Part shown: one piece after another, positions 8,858 through 17,836 of the stretch
Layout of the letters: every line of letters starts with the position of its first letter
How positions within the stretch are numbered: the first letter of the stretch is position 1
Source of the DNA: Amycolatopsis suaedae
Lineage (GTDB): Bacteria; Actinomycetota; Actinomycetes; Mycobacteriales; Pseudonocardiaceae
DNA length: 64,000 nt
Direction of reading: 5' to 3'
Assembly (NCBI RefSeq): GCF_004214935.1
Contig: NZ_SFCC01000013.1
Location: forward strand, 1 to 64,000
The notes under the pieces: model-generated
Seen by the model: only the letters and a program-made list of their open reading frames with translations
The model's database searches: none
Told to the model about the DNA's origin: nothing
Translations under genes and position numbers: made by a program

Positions 8858-9693
8858 CCGGGCTGCTCATCGTCAACGCCGACGACTACGCGCTCACCGA
8901 GGCGATCTCCCGCGGCATCCTGCGGGCGCACCGGGACGGGGTGGTCACCAGTACCTCGGTGCTGGCCGTCGGCCCGGCACTGCGGCGCACCGCGGGCTGG
9001 CTCACCGCCGAGCCCGCGCTGGGCGTGGGCGCGCACCTGGCGCTGGTCGGCGAGGACCCGCCCGTGCTGACCGCCGCGGAGATCCCGACCCTGGTGGACC
9101 GGCGGGGCCGGTTCCCGTTGAGCTGGCGGGCGTTCCTGGTCAGGGCGGCGACGCCGGGCCGGGTGGATCCGGCCGACGTCGAGCGCGAGTTCACCGCGCA
9201 GCTGGACGTGCTGACCCGCGACCACGGACTGCCGCTGACCCACCTGGACACCCACCAGCACCTGCACCTGTGGCCGCCGGTTGCGGCGGTGCTGGTGCGG
9301 CTGGCCCGCCGCCACGGCGTCGGCGCGGTGCGGCTGCCGTCCAGCGCGGCCACGGGACCGAAGGGCGCGGGCATCCGGCTGCTGAGCAGGCGGCTCGCCG
9401 CCCGGATCCGCGAGGCCGGGCTGGTGGCCCCGGCCGGCTACGGCGGGCTGGACGAGGCGGGCGCGCTGACCCTGCCCCGGTTCCTCGCCACGGTCGGCCG
9501 GCTGGCCGCGTCCCGCGCGGCCAGCATCGAGATCAACTGCCATCCTGGCGAGGCCGACGACCCGGACCGGGCCCGCTACGCCTGGGACTTCCGGTGGGAC
9601 GCCGAACTGGCCGCGCTGACCAGCCGCGAGCTGCGCACGGCCATCGCCGGGCACGGCCTGCGTACCGGCGGCTACGCCGATTTGCCGGGCTGA
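8854..9693 (+). CDS. YdjC/HpnK-type carbohydrate deacetylase
   Basis: 279 residues. The start of the domain, LLIVNADDYALTEAISRGIL, carries the metal-binding Asp pair of the YdjC family, and THLDTHQHLHLWP and EINCHPGE supply the histidines. Family members deacetylate N-acetyl sugars, and HpnK occurs in hopanoid side-chain pathways. It is coupled by GTGA overlap to the GT2-GtrA gene, so the pair probably builds and trims a lipid-linked amino sugar; this is inference. The 3' end overlaps the convergent hydrolase by 22 nt. Confidence 0.82.
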   Translation: MTGLLIVNADDYALTEAISRGILRAHRDGVVTSTSVLAVGPALRRTAGWLTAEPALGVGAHLALVGEDPPVLTAAEIPTLVDRRGRFPLSWRAFLVRAATPGRVDPADVEREFTAQLDVLTRDHGLPLTHLDTHQHLHLWPPVAAVLVRLARRHGVGAVRLPSSAATGPKGAGIRLLSRRLAARIREAGLVAPAGYGGLDEAGALTLPRFLATVGRLAASRAASIEINCHPGEADDPDRARYAWDFRWDAELAALTSRELRTAIAGHGLRTGGYADLPG

Positions 9694-10472
9694 CCGGCGG
9701 CGAAGAACTCGGTCAGCACCGGTGCCAGCACCTGCGCCGCAACGCCGTGTCCCTGGCCCTCGAGCACCCGCAACCGGCCGTGCGGCAGGGTGTCGGCGAC
9801 CTCGGCGGCGACGGCCGACATGCCGTCGAAGGTCTCGCTGCCGGCGAGGACCAGCGTGGGAACGGTGATGCCGGCGATCAGGTCCAGGGGCGGCGCTCCG
9901 CCCGTGCCCAGGTCGTCGAGGATGGCCGAGTCGTAGCCGATGGTGTGCGCCCGCGCCACCATGCCGGGGTCGGCCAGCATCTGGTCCAGGACCTCGTCGG
10001 GCGTACCGGTGGCGGCGAGGAACAACCGCATGGCGTCCACGGCGCGCCCGCTCTCGATGAGATCGGCGATCCGCCGCCCTTCCGTCCGGGAATGGGCCCG
10101 CTGCCGCTCGTCGGCCGAGTACGGCGGCTCGTGGACGACCATCCGCTCGATCGGCAGGCCGCGGCCGGCCGCCAGCAAGGCCAGCGCCGCCCCCGACGAC
10201 ATGCCGTACAGCGACACCGGCTCCCCGGCCTCGGCGATCACCGCGGCGAGATCCTCGATCTCCCGCTCGACGGCGTAGGGCGCGGTATCGCCGCTGTCAC
10301 CGCGGCCTCGCCGGTCGTAGTTGAACACCGTGAACTCTCCGGCGAGCAACTCGGCCAGCGGTGCGTGGCCACCGCGCTCGGCGACGGCGCCGTACACCAG
10401 GACAACCGGCCGGCCGGTGCCGTGCCGGTCGTAGGCGATCACCGTGCCGTCAGCCGAGACCACCGTGCTCAT
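9672..10472 (-). CDS. Alpha/beta hydrolase
   Basis: 266 residues with an alpha/beta-hydrolase fold. The oxyanion strand is PVVLVYGA, followed by FNYDRRGRGDSGD, the nucleophile elbow GMSSG with Ser92, and the late histidine in GQGHGV. ATG 10472 is chosen because a GAGGGAG ribosome-binding site lies 5-7 nt upstream; an in-frame ATG at 10502 has none. It is clearly paralogous to the hydrolase at 59.3-60.2 kb (shared NYDRRGRGDSGD and EPPYSA). Substrate unknown. Confidence 0.8.
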   Translation of the reverse strand: MSTVVSADGTVIAYDRHGTGRPVVLVYGAVAERGGHAPLAELLAGEFTVFNYDRRGRGDSGDTAPYAVEREIEDLAAVIAEAGEPVSLYGMSSGAALALLAAGRGLPIERMVVHEPPYSADERQRAHSRTEGRRIADLIESGRAVDAMRLFLAATGTPDEVLDQMLADPGMVARAHTIGYDSAILDDLGTGGAPPLDLIAGITVPTLVLAGSETFDGMSAVAAEVADTLPHGRLRVLEGQGHGVAAQVLAPVLTEFFAAGQPGKSA

Positions 10473-10546
10473 CGTCGCTCCCTCGCTCGTGGTGACCGAC
10501 ATCGTCGCATCCGGGAAGACGCGCGCGCACCGGATGGGGCGCGACG

Positions 10547-11743
10547 ATGACAGATATGTCGGAACCCTTGTACAGCACCGACCTCCTGCTGGTGGACGCG
10601 GCGCGGCGGCACGCTGGGTACGCGCGGTTGCGGGACGCCGGCCCGGTTCACCCGATCGTCCTGCAGTCCGGTGAGACCGGGTGGCTGGTGACCGGCTTCG
10701 AGACCGCCCGGGTGGCCCTCACCGACCTGCGGCTGCAGGGCCGTACGGCCACCGTCGGCAACGGCAGGCGGATGCCGGAGGACCTGCGCCGCGCCATGAA
10801 CAGCCACATGCTCAACGTCGGCCCGCCCGACCACACCCGGCTGCGCAAGCTGGTGTCGGCGGCGTTCACCCGCCGGCGCATGGAGCAGATGCGGCCACGC
10901 GTCCAGGAACTCACCGACGACCTGCTGGACGCGCTGGACACGTCCGGTCCGGTCGACCTGATCACCGGGCTCGCGCTGCCCCTCCCGGTCCAGGTGCTCA
11001 CCGACCTGTTCGGCATTCCCGCCGAGGACAGCGCCGAGTTCCACGCGCTGACCAGTGCGCTCACCTCCGGCAGCCTGCCGCTGGGCCGGCTCACGGTCGC
11101 CGCCACGGCGATGCTGGACTACGTACGGCCGCTGCTGGACCGCAAGCGCCGGGAACCACGGCCGGACCTGCTCTCGGCGCTGGTGGCCGTGCACGACGGC
11201 GAGGACCGGCTGACCGAGGACGAACTGACCTCGATGGTGTTCCTGCTGCTGACGGCCGGCCACGAGACGACGGTGAACCTGATCGGGAACGGGCTGCTGA
11301 CCCTGCTCAGTACACCGGACGAGCTGGCGCGCCTGCGTGCCGACCGCGGCCTGCTGCCCCGTGCGGTCGAGGAGCTCATGCGGCTGGAGAGCCCGGTGCA
11401 GATCGCCCTGCGCTACGCCACCGAACCGGTGGAGCTCGGCGGCGTTGCCATTCCGGCGGGCGCGACGGTCCTCGTGTCGCTGCTGGCCGCCAACCGTGAC
11501 CCGGGCCGGTTCGACGAACCGGACGAGGTACGGCTGGACCGGGCGGGGAACGCGCAGCTCGCCTTCGGCTACGGCTACCACCACTGCATCGGTGCCCCGC
11601 TGGCACGGCTGGAGGCGGTCGTGGCCATCGGCACGGTGCTCGACCGGTTCCCACGGCTGCGGCTGGCCCGCCCCGCCGCGAGCCTGGACTGGCGGCCCAG
11701 CCCGGTGATGCACGGAGTGCACGAGCTGCCTGTGCTGTGCTGA
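10547..11743 (+). CDS. Cytochrome P450 (bacterial class I, CYP107-like)
   Basis: 398 residues. The I-helix oxygen-binding motif is TAGHETT (237-242), the ExxR helix is EELMRLES, and the heme loop FGYGYHHCIGAPLARLE carries Cys347. GPPDHTRLRKLV matches the C-helix region of secondary-metabolite P450s. Ferredoxin and reductase partners are not encoded nearby. It is divergent from the hydrolase and ends at a strong hairpin. Two in-frame ATGs (10547, 10556) are possible starts. Substrate unknown. Confidence 0.88.
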   Translation: MTDMSEPLYSTDLLLVDAARRHAGYARLRDAGPVHPIVLQSGETGWLVTGFETARVALTDLRLQGRTATVGNGRRMPEDLRRAMNSHMLNVGPPDHTRLRKLVSAAFTRRRMEQMRPRVQELTDDLLDALDTSGPVDLITGLALPLPVQVLTDLFGIPAEDSAEFHALTSALTSGSLPLGRLTVAATAMLDYVRPLLDRKRREPRPDLLSALVAVHDGEDRLTEDELTSMVFLLLTAGHETTVNLIGNGLLTLLSTPDELARLRADRGLLPRAVEELMRLESPVQIALRYATEPVELGGVAIPAGATVLVSLLAANRDPGRFDEPDEVRLDRAGNAQLAFGYGYHHCIGAPLARLEAVVAIGTVLDRFPRLRLARPAASLDWRPSPVMHGVHELPVLC

Positions 11744-11763
11744 GCCGGGCCGCCACACGGCGA

Positions 11764-11798
11764 AAGGCCACCTCCGTCCGGCGGACGGGGGTGGCCTT
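11764..11798. terminator. Bidirectional hairpin terminator
   Basis: 15-bp inverted repeat (AAGGCCACCTCCGTC against its complement with one G-T mismatch) around a 5-nt loop. It lies between the convergent P450 (stop 11743) and O-methyltransferase (stop 11813), so it can serve both. Confidence 0.75.
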
Positions 11799-11812
11799 CG
11801 GCGTCGCGGTGA

Positions 11813-12829
11813 CTACACGGCACGGGCCTCCACGATCGGCAGGCTCTTGGTGCGGATGACCCGCAGCAGCTCGAAGCCGGTGGCGGCCAGCAGCTCGCGG
11901 TGCTGGCCCTCGGTGCGGCTGCCCCCGCCGCGCATGGTCAGCAGCAGCAGGTCGTACAGCTTGCCCCAGTCGAACTCGTCGCCCGGCTCGACGACCGGCT
12001 CGACGATCAGCAGGCGCCCTCCGGGGCGGATCGCCGCCCGGATCGCGGTCAGCACCGCCTCGGCGTCGCCGTCGCCGAGGTCGTACAGCGCCCGCTTGAT
12101 CAGGTAACCGTCACCGCCCGGGGGCACCGCCGTCAGGAAGTCGCCGCCGACGACCGTGCACCGGGCGGTGACTCCCCGCTCGTGGAGCACCGGCCCGGCC
12201 CCGGAGACGACGTGCGGCTGATCGAACAGCACGCCGCGCAGATCCGGGTGCCGCTGGAGCACCGCCGAGAGGAACGCGCCGTTGCCGCCGCCGACGTCGA
12301 CCAGGGTGCCGAAGCAACCCCAGTCGTAGGCGGGCAGCAGCACCTTGATCTCCCTCGCGGTGACCGCCCGCTGCGAAGCGTCGAACCGGGCGCTGTCCGC
12401 GGGGTGGCGCTGCAGGTAGGACCAGTAGTCGGTGCCGTGTGCCGCGTCGAAGGCGGCGGCCCCGGTGCGCACGCTGTGATCGAACCGGGCCCACGCCTGG
12501 ATGTCGGGCGCCAGCAACGGGTAGGCCGCACGCAGCGACCGGGGATGGTCCGAGCGCAGCGGTTCGGCCAGCGGCGTCAGCGCGAACACCTCGGGCTCGA
12601 CCTCGGAGAACACGCCGCGGCACGCCAGTGCCCGGAGCACCCGCAGCAGTGAACGGGCGTGTGTTCCGGTCGCCCGCGCCAGATCGGCAACCGGCACCGG
12701 GCCGTCGCCGAGGTGGTCGGCGACCGCCAGGTCGCATACCGCGCGCAAGGCGAACGGCACGGTGTAGTCGGCCATCTCGGTCAGCCGCGCCACCGACTGC
12801 ACGTCCGAACCAGCGGGTACCACAGACAT
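11813..12829 (-). CDS. O-methyltransferase, methyltransferase_2 family
   Basis: 338 residues, the normal size for dimeric secondary-metabolite O-methyltransferases. An N-terminal winged-helix dimerisation region (MADYTVPFALRAVCDLAVAD) precedes the SAM-binding domain with DVGGGNGAFLSAVL and GDFLTAVPPGGDGY; the catalytic-region KRALYDLGD corresponds to the usual H-x-W-xD position but has Leu-Tyr-Asp and no His. It probably methylates a phenol or hydroxyl of a small molecule. It is 24 nt downstream of the SgcJ/EcaC-type gene, same strand. Confidence 0.85.
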   Translation of the reverse strand: MSVVPAGSDVQSVARLTEMADYTVPFALRAVCDLAVADHLGDGPVPVADLARATGTHARSLLRVLRALACRGVFSEVEPEVFALTPLAEPLRSDHPRSLRAAYPLLAPDIQAWARFDHSVRTGAAAFDAAHGTDYWSYLQRHPADSARFDASQRAVTAREIKVLLPAYDWGCFGTLVDVGGGNGAFLSAVLQRHPDLRGVLFDQPHVVSGAGPVLHERGVTARCTVVGGDFLTAVPPGGDGYLIKRALYDLGDGDAEAVLTAIRAAIRPGGRLLIVEPVVEPGDEFDWGKLYDLLLLTMRGGGSRTEGQHRELLAATGFELLRVIRTKSLPIVEARAV

Positions 12830-12853
12830 CTCCAGCTCCTGTCCGGTCGGTGT

Positions 12854-13270
12854 TCAGGCGTCGCGCGGGGTGTTCTGGTAGGCGGCCAGCCGCCACTGCC
12901 CGTCCTGCCTGACGACGATCCACATGGCACGGATGGCCTGGTCGCCCGACACCTCGGTCTCACCGGGGCCGAGCACGCCACCCTGCGTGATGAGCACGAC
13001 CGAGTCGGGGGTCAGGAACCGCAGGCCGATCGGCTGCCCGGTCACCTGGGTGCCCTGGTACTGCCCGGCGAAGCCGTCGGCCATGTAGGACCGGATCTCG
13101 TCGCGCCCCGTGCGGTACACGCCCGGCAGGATCATGGTCCCGTCCTCGGTGAACACCTCGGCGAACGCGTCCGCGTCGTGGGCGGCCCACGCGGCGACGA
13201 TACGGCCGGGCACCGCGGCGACGGCCGCCTGGTCGGCTTCGGTGGGGCCGGCCTGGGTTACTGCGGTCAT
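12854..13270 (-). CDS. SgcJ/EcaC-family SnoaL-like (DUF4440) protein
   Basis: 138 residues with the cone-shaped alpha+beta fold. The hallmark WAAHDADAFAEVFTEDGTMI and the closing RQDGQWRLAAYQNTPR match the SgcJ/EcaC family, named from enediyne and other clusters but very widespread. Roles range from ring cyclase or isomerase to ligand binding. It forms a unit with the downstream O-methyltransferase. Catalytic function is not predictable from sequence. Confidence 0.75.
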   Translation of the reverse strand: MTAVTQAGPTEADQAAVAAVPGRIVAAWAAHDADAFAEVFTEDGTMILPGVYRTGRDEIRSYMADGFAGQYQGTQVTGQPIGLRFLTPDSVVLITQGGVLGPGETEVSGDQAIRAMWIVVRQDGQWRLAAYQNTPRDA

Positions 13271-13314
13271 CAGCTACTCCTCCAGCGTCAGAGAACCGTT
13301 GCGCCCCAACGGTG

Positions 13315-14058
13315 TCACCGGGTCCCGGCGACGGTCGTCTCATTCCCTGCCGCGGCCGGCCGATGGGCTCGGGCGACCAGGGACACACCGGGCAACCCGG
13401 ACACCGGCAGGTACCGCTCCGCGGTGATCACCGCCCGCAGCGCGGCGTTGACGACCGGGTGCAGCTCGGTCAGATCGCTGCCGGTGGACCGCTTGCGCCG
13501 GAGTGCCACCACCGGGCGCAGCAGAACGTTCCAGCTCCACACCCGGTCCACCACCAGGCCGGCGCCGCGCAGGACGGCGGTGAGCCCGGCCCGGTCGTAG
13601 CGGCGCACGTGCCCGACGGCCTCGTCGTGGGCCGACCACAGCGCCATGTCGCACGGCACGCTCACCAGCGCGGTCCCGCCAGGCCGCAGCACCCTGGCGA
13701 TCTCGGCGGCGGCACGCCGGTCCTCGTCGATGTGCTCCAGGACGTCGAGTGCCGTCACCACACCACAGGACGCCGTGTCCACAGGCAGGTCCCTGGCGTC
13801 GGCCCAGCACGCGTCGAGCCCGCGTTCGCGGGCCAGCTCGACCGCGACCTCGGAGGTGTCGGTCGCCAGCGCCCGCCACCCGTGCTCGACCAGCACCCGG
13901 GTGTTCCCGCCACCGGCCGCGCCGATGTCGAGTGCCCGCTCGCCGGGCGCGGGCGGTGCCAGCCGGCGCAGCTCGCGGGCGAGCGTGACCCGGCGTTCCC
14001 GGTACCACCAGTGGTGGTCCTCCAGCTCGGTCAGCCGGCGGATCTCAGTGGCGTGCAT
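13315..14058 (-). CDS. Class I SAM-dependent methyltransferase
   Basis: 247 residues. The N-terminal ELEDHHWWYRERRVTL is typical of methyltransferases found with glycosyltransferases and GtrA proteins; motif I is ALDIGAAGGGNT, then TALDVLEHIDEDR and RVLRPGGTALVSVP. The C-terminal half has a hydrophobic stretch (WSWNVLLRPVVALRR) suggesting membrane association. It overlaps the degenerate GT-GtrA gene by 14 nt, so the two are coupled. It may methylate a lipid-linked sugar or polyprenyl compound; inferred only. Confidence 0.8.
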   Translation of the reverse strand: MHATEIRRLTELEDHHWWYRERRVTLARELRRLAPPAPGERALDIGAAGGGNTRVLVEHGWRALATDTSEVAVELARERGLDACWADARDLPVDTASCGVVTALDVLEHIDEDRRAAAEIARVLRPGGTALVSVPCDMALWSAHDEAVGHVRRYDRAGLTAVLRGAGLVVDRVWSWNVLLRPVVALRRKRSTGSDLTELHPVVNAALRAVITAERYLPVSGLPGVSLVARAHRPAAAGNETTVAGTR

Positions 14059-15136
14059 GGCTTCTCCCTCCGGTTCGGGTGATCTCGCCCCGCCGGAAGA
14101 CCCACCGGTCGAGACCGATGAACCGCAGCACGGTCATCACCAGGTCCGCACCCAGCAACGTCACCACCTCCGCCACGGCACCCGCGCCGGGATCGAGCCA
14201 CAGCAGTACCTGCACGGCGGCGGTGGTGATCGCGTAGTGGGCGCCGAACAGCACCGCCGCTCGCAGGTGCATGCCGACCCGCGCCACCCGGGCGCGGGTG
14301 AACGTCCAGTGCCGGTTGGCCTCGGTGTTGGCCAGCGCGGAGGCCACCAGCGCTCCCAGGTTCGCCACCGCGGGCGGAACCACCTGCCGCAGCAGCAGGT
14401 AGAGCAGGACGTAGAGCAGCCCGGACAACGCGCCCACGATCCCGAACATCGCCAGCCGGATCACGGTGACCGCGGGCGGCAGCGGCTGGGTGCCGCCGCT
14501 GCCGGTGGCGAGCCGGTAGGCCATGCGCACCAGTCCGGTGAAGTGCGCCCAGGTGGCGGAGGGCACCGGCACGTGGCCGGCCCCGGCGCCTGCCTCGTGC
14601 AGGCGCAGGCCGTCCTGGCGGGCGAGCAGCAGGAGCGCGGTGTCGAAGAACCACCCGGTGCCCGCCAGCCTGTCCAGCAGGGGCAGCACGGCGTCGCGGC
14701 GGGCCGCTTTCAACGGGAACCGCGGCGTGCCGGCCACGCAGCCGAATCCGCGGCTCAGCACACCGGCGAGCACCCGGGAGCCCCGGTCCGCGACGCCGCT
14801 GCCTGCCGAGACGTCGGCCTGCCCGCTCAGCAGCGGCGACACCAGCGCGGTCAGCGCCGCGACCACGGTCCCGGCACCGACGGCGGCGAGGTCGGCGTAG
14901 GCGACCACCTCGGCCCTGCTGGCCCGCCACGCGGCGGTCACCGCGGCCGCGTGGCCGTCGCGGTGCCGCTCGACGACGGTGACCAGTGCGGACAGCGCGG
15001 ACCGCTCACGCAGGCGGTCGTCGAGCAGCCGCAGTGCGGCCTCACCGGTGCCGCCGGCCAGGACGACGAGTTCGACCGTCGTGGGTCGCGCGCAGGACAC
15101 CGGATCATCGTGGCCGCCTGGCACCGCGCGCGGCAT
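14045..15136 (-). CDS. GtrA membrane protein with a degenerate GT2-like N-terminal domain
   Basis: About 363 residues, laid out like the GT2-GtrA protein at 7.6-8.9 kb: GT-A-like region 20-215, then a four-helix GtrA domain (RLAMFGIVGALSGLLYVLLY ... NTEANRHWTF). The glycosyltransferase half has lost key features: the nucleotide strand reads LVVLAGGTGEAAL where YNEEE is expected, and the DxD site is YADLAAV. It is probably a non-catalytic partner or flippase subunit. ATG 15136 is used; a GTG at 15169 has no ribosome-binding site. Confidence 0.75.
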   Translation of the reverse strand: MPRAVPGGHDDPVSCARPTTVELVVLAGGTGEAALRLLDDRLRERSALSALVTVVERHRDGHAAAVTAAWRASRAEVVAYADLAAVGAGTVVAALTALVSPLLSGQADVSAGSGVADRGSRVLAGVLSRGFGCVAGTPRFPLKAARRDAVLPLLDRLAGTGWFFDTALLLLARQDGLRLHEAGAGAGHVPVPSATWAHFTGLVRMAYRLATGSGGTQPLPPAVTVIRLAMFGIVGALSGLLYVLLYLLLRQVVPPAVANLGALVASALANTEANRHWTFTRARVARVGMHLRAAVLFGAHYAITTAAVQVLLWLDPGAGAVAEVVTLLGADLVMTVLRFIGLDRWVFRRGEITRTGGRSHARH

Positions 15137-15213
15137 CTCCCCCGCTGCGGCTGCGGCCGTGCGCGGCACGGCAGGAGAAGCATCCGGGTGCCGGCCCCGG
15201 CCACGATGACGGC

Positions 15214-16869
15214 ATGTCCGTCACCCCGGGAACCGTCCCCTGGCCCGCAGACACCGCCGCCCGCTACCGCGCCGAAGGGTACTGGCGTGGCCGTCCGCTG
15301 GGCACGTTGTTCGCCGAGGCGGTGACCGCGGCCGGGCCCGGCCGGGTGGCCCTCGTCGACGGCGGCCTGCGCCTGACCCACCGGCAGCTGGCGTCCCGTG
15401 TGGACGGTGCCGCGCTGCGGTTGCTGGAGCTGGGACTGCGTCCCGGTGACCGGATCGTGGTGCAACTGTCCAACTGCTGGGAGTTCGCCGTGCTGGTGCT
15501 CGCGTGCTTCCGGCTGGGCGTCATGCCGGTGATGGCGCTGCCCGCGCACCGGCGGCACGAGCTGTCCCACCTCGTCCGCCAGGCCGCCGCCACGGCCATC
15601 GCCGTACCCGCCCGGGCCAGGGATTGCGACCACCAGGCCACGGCGGCGGAGGTGGCGGGCGAGACCGGTCTCGTCGAGCACATCCTGGTCGCGGGCGAGG
15701 AAATCCGGCCCGGCGGCGTCGACCTGACCGCGCTGTGCGCACCGGCGGCCGACCCGGCCACCGCGGCGGCGCGGCTGGACGCGATGGCTCCGGACAGCGA
15801 CTCGGTGGCGTTGTTCCTGCTGTCCGGCGGCACGACCGGCCTGCCCAAGCTGATCGCACGCACCCATGACGACTACGCCTGCGGCATCGCCTGGTCGGCC
15901 GCGGCCTGCGACTACGACGCGGGCACCGTCTACCTCGCGGTGCTGCCGATGAGCCACAACTTCACGCTCGGCGGCCCCGGGGTGCTGGGTGCGCTGCTGT
16001 GCGGCGGCACGGTGGTGGTGGCCGGCTCACCGGCGCCCGAGCACGTGTTCGCGGCCATCGCGCGGGACGGTGTGACGGTGACCTCGGCCGTGCCCGCCGT
16101 CGCGCAGCGATGGCTCGACCACGTGGCGGCCGGGACGGCCGCGCCACCACGGTCGTTGCGGTTGCTGCAGGTCGGCGGGGCCCGCCTGGCCGACCACGTC
16201 GCCACCCGGGTGCGCCCGGTCCTGGGCTGTGAGCTCCAGCAGGGCTACGGCATGGCCGAAGGGCTCATCTGCTTCACCCGGCCCGGCGATCCCGACGACG
16301 TGGTCTGCCACACCCAGGGCCGTCCGGTCTGCCCCGCCGACGAGTTGCTGGTGGTCGGCGAGGACGGCAATCCGGTGCCGGCCGGTGAGCCGGGTGTGCT
16401 GCTCACCCGCGGTCCCTACACGCCCCGCGGCTACTACCGCGCCCCCGGGCACAACGCCACGGCGTTCACGGCCGACGGATGGTTCCGCACCGGTGACGTC
16501 GTCCGGCTGCGGCCGGACGGCTACCTCGTCGTCGAGGGCAGGGACAAGGACATGATCAACCGTGGCGGCGAGAAGATCTCCGCGGAGGAGGTGGAGAACT
16601 TCGCCTACCGGGTCGGCGCCGTGCGGCAGGCCGCGGCGGTGGCGATGCCGGATCCGGAGCTCGGCGAGCGGGTCTGCCTCTACGTCGTCCCGCACCCCGG
16701 CGGGCGGGTGGCGCTGGCCGACGTCGTCGCCGCGATGGAACAGGCGGGGGTGGCCAGGTTCAAGCGGCCGGAACGGCTGGTGGTGGTGGACAGCCTGCCC
16801 GTCACGAACATCGGCAAGACCGACAAGAAGGCGTTGCGCGCGGACATCGCCGCGCGCCTCGCCGCCTGA
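15214..16869 (+). CDS. Aryl-acid AMP ligase, 2,3-dihydroxybenzoate/salicylate-AMP ligase-like
   Basis: 551 residues, ANL superfamily. The phosphate loop is SGGTTGLPK (204-212); GYGMAEGL (A5), WFRTGDVVRL (A7), RDKDMINRGGEKIS (A8) and the catalytic lysine in NIGKTDKK (A10) are all present. The region LPMSHNFTLGGPGVLG (245-260) aligns with LPMAHNFPxSSPG of EntE/DhbE. The Ser that contacts the 2,3-dihydroxybenzoate ring is replaced by Gly, suggesting a different or larger aromatic acid. No aryl-carrier protein is encoded beside it. It is followed by a prephenate dehydrogenase homologue after 57 nt. Confidence 0.88.
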   Translation: MSVTPGTVPWPADTAARYRAEGYWRGRPLGTLFAEAVTAAGPGRVALVDGGLRLTHRQLASRVDGAALRLLELGLRPGDRIVVQLSNCWEFAVLVLACFRLGVMPVMALPAHRRHELSHLVRQAAATAIAVPARARDCDHQATAAEVAGETGLVEHILVAGEEIRPGGVDLTALCAPAADPATAAARLDAMAPDSDSVALFLLSGGTTGLPKLIARTHDDYACGIAWSAAACDYDAGTVYLAVLPMSHNFTLGGPGVLGALLCGGTVVVAGSPAPEHVFAAIARDGVTVTSAVPAVAQRWLDHVAAGTAAPPRSLRLLQVGGARLADHVATRVRPVLGCELQQGYGMAEGLICFTRPGDPDDVVCHTQGRPVCPADELLVVGEDGNPVPAGEPGVLLTRGPYTPRGYYRAPGHNATAFTADGWFRTGDVVRLRPDGYLVVEGRDKDMINRGGEKISAEEVENFAYRVGAVRQAAAVAMPDPELGERVCLYVVPHPGGRVALADVVAAMEQAGVARFKRPERLVVVDSLPVTNIGKTDKKALRADIAARLAA

Positions 16870-16926
16870 GCGGCACGGCACGGCGGAAGAAGCCCGGGCC
16901 CGCGCCCGCACCCTATCGTCGAGGAC

Positions 16927-17835
16927 GTGAACCTCTCGACCGTCACGATCCTCGGCGCGGGAGTCATCGGGACCTCCATCGCGCTGGCCCTGCGCCGTAA
17001 CGGAATCGGCGTCCGGCTGTCCGATCCGGACAGTGCGGCACGGCAACGCGCGCTGGCGCTGGAGGCCGGCACCGTCCTGTCGCCGGCGGACCCACCCGCC
17101 GACGTGGTGGTGGTGGCCTGCCCGCCCTCCGCCGTGGTCGCCGCGCTGGCCGGCGCCATGCGAGCCGGCCTGGGCACCGTGTACACCGACGTCGCCAGCG
17201 CCAAGGAGCGGATCGTCGCGGAGGCGGCCGCCGCGGGGCTGGACATGTCCCGCTACGTTCCCGGCCATCCCGTCGCCGCGGGCGACATCGCGGCACCGGC
17301 CGCCGTCGACGCGGAGATGTTCGCCGGGCGGCCCTGGTTCCTGTGCGCCTCGACGGAGAGCGCGCCCGCCGCGGTCGACGCCGCGGCCGCCCTCGCCACG
17401 GCGTGCGGGGCACGGGTACAGCGGGTCACGCCGAAAGCCCACGACCGGCACATGGCCGGGGTGTCCCATGTCCCGCGGCTCATCGGTGCGGCGCTGGCGG
17501 CCCGGTTCGCCGACGTGGACGGCGAGCGCTTCCCGGTGCGGGGATCGCGGTTCCACACGACGCTGGCCGACGCGGCGGCGGCGCCCGCCCTGTGGGGCGA
17601 CACGCTCGAGCACAACGCCGATCACGTCGCCGACGAGCTGGACTGGATCGTCCGCGAGCTGTCCGTCGTCGCGGACGCCCTCCGCGGCACCGAGGCGAAC
17701 CCCGTTCCCGAGCTGGAGGGCCTGCTGGCCCGGGGCCGGCTGGGCCACGACCGCGTCGTCCGCCACGGCAGAGCCCGGAGCCCGCGGGGCGACGGCGTGC
17801 CCGGTCCCGAGGACGAGTGGTTCTGGACGTGGTGA
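16927..17835 (+). CDS. Prephenate dehydrogenase family protein (TyrA-like)
   Basis: 302 residues starting at GTG. The Rossmann loop ILGAGVIGTSIALALRR and the catalytic regions YVPGHPVAAGD and HDRHMAGVSHVPRL place it with NAD(P)-dependent prephenate/arogenate dehydrogenases, which make 4-hydroxyphenylpyruvate or tyrosine. No ACT domain is present. Coupled with the aryl-AMP ligase, it may supply a tyrosine-derived or shikimate-derived aromatic precursor, or be the housekeeping tyrA. The next gene starts 2 nt after the stop. Confidence 0.82.
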   Translation: MNLSTVTILGAGVIGTSIALALRRNGIGVRLSDPDSAARQRALALEAGTVLSPADPPADVVVVACPPSAVVAALAGAMRAGLGTVYTDVASAKERIVAEAAAAGLDMSRYVPGHPVAAGDIAAPAAVDAEMFAGRPWFLCASTESAPAAVDAAAALATACGARVQRVTPKAHDRHMAGVSHVPRLIGAALAARFADVDGERFPVRGSRFHTTLADAAAAPALWGDTLEHNADHVADELDWIVRELSVVADALRGTEANPVPELEGLLARGRLGHDRVVRHGRARSPRGDGVPGPEDEWFWTW

Positions 17836-17836
17836 C

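Noticed and set aside
12854..13270. SgcJ/EcaC-family protein as evidence for an enediyne cluster
   Set aside because: The SnoaL-like family is very widespread in actinobacteria; without an enediyne PKS it has no diagnostic value.
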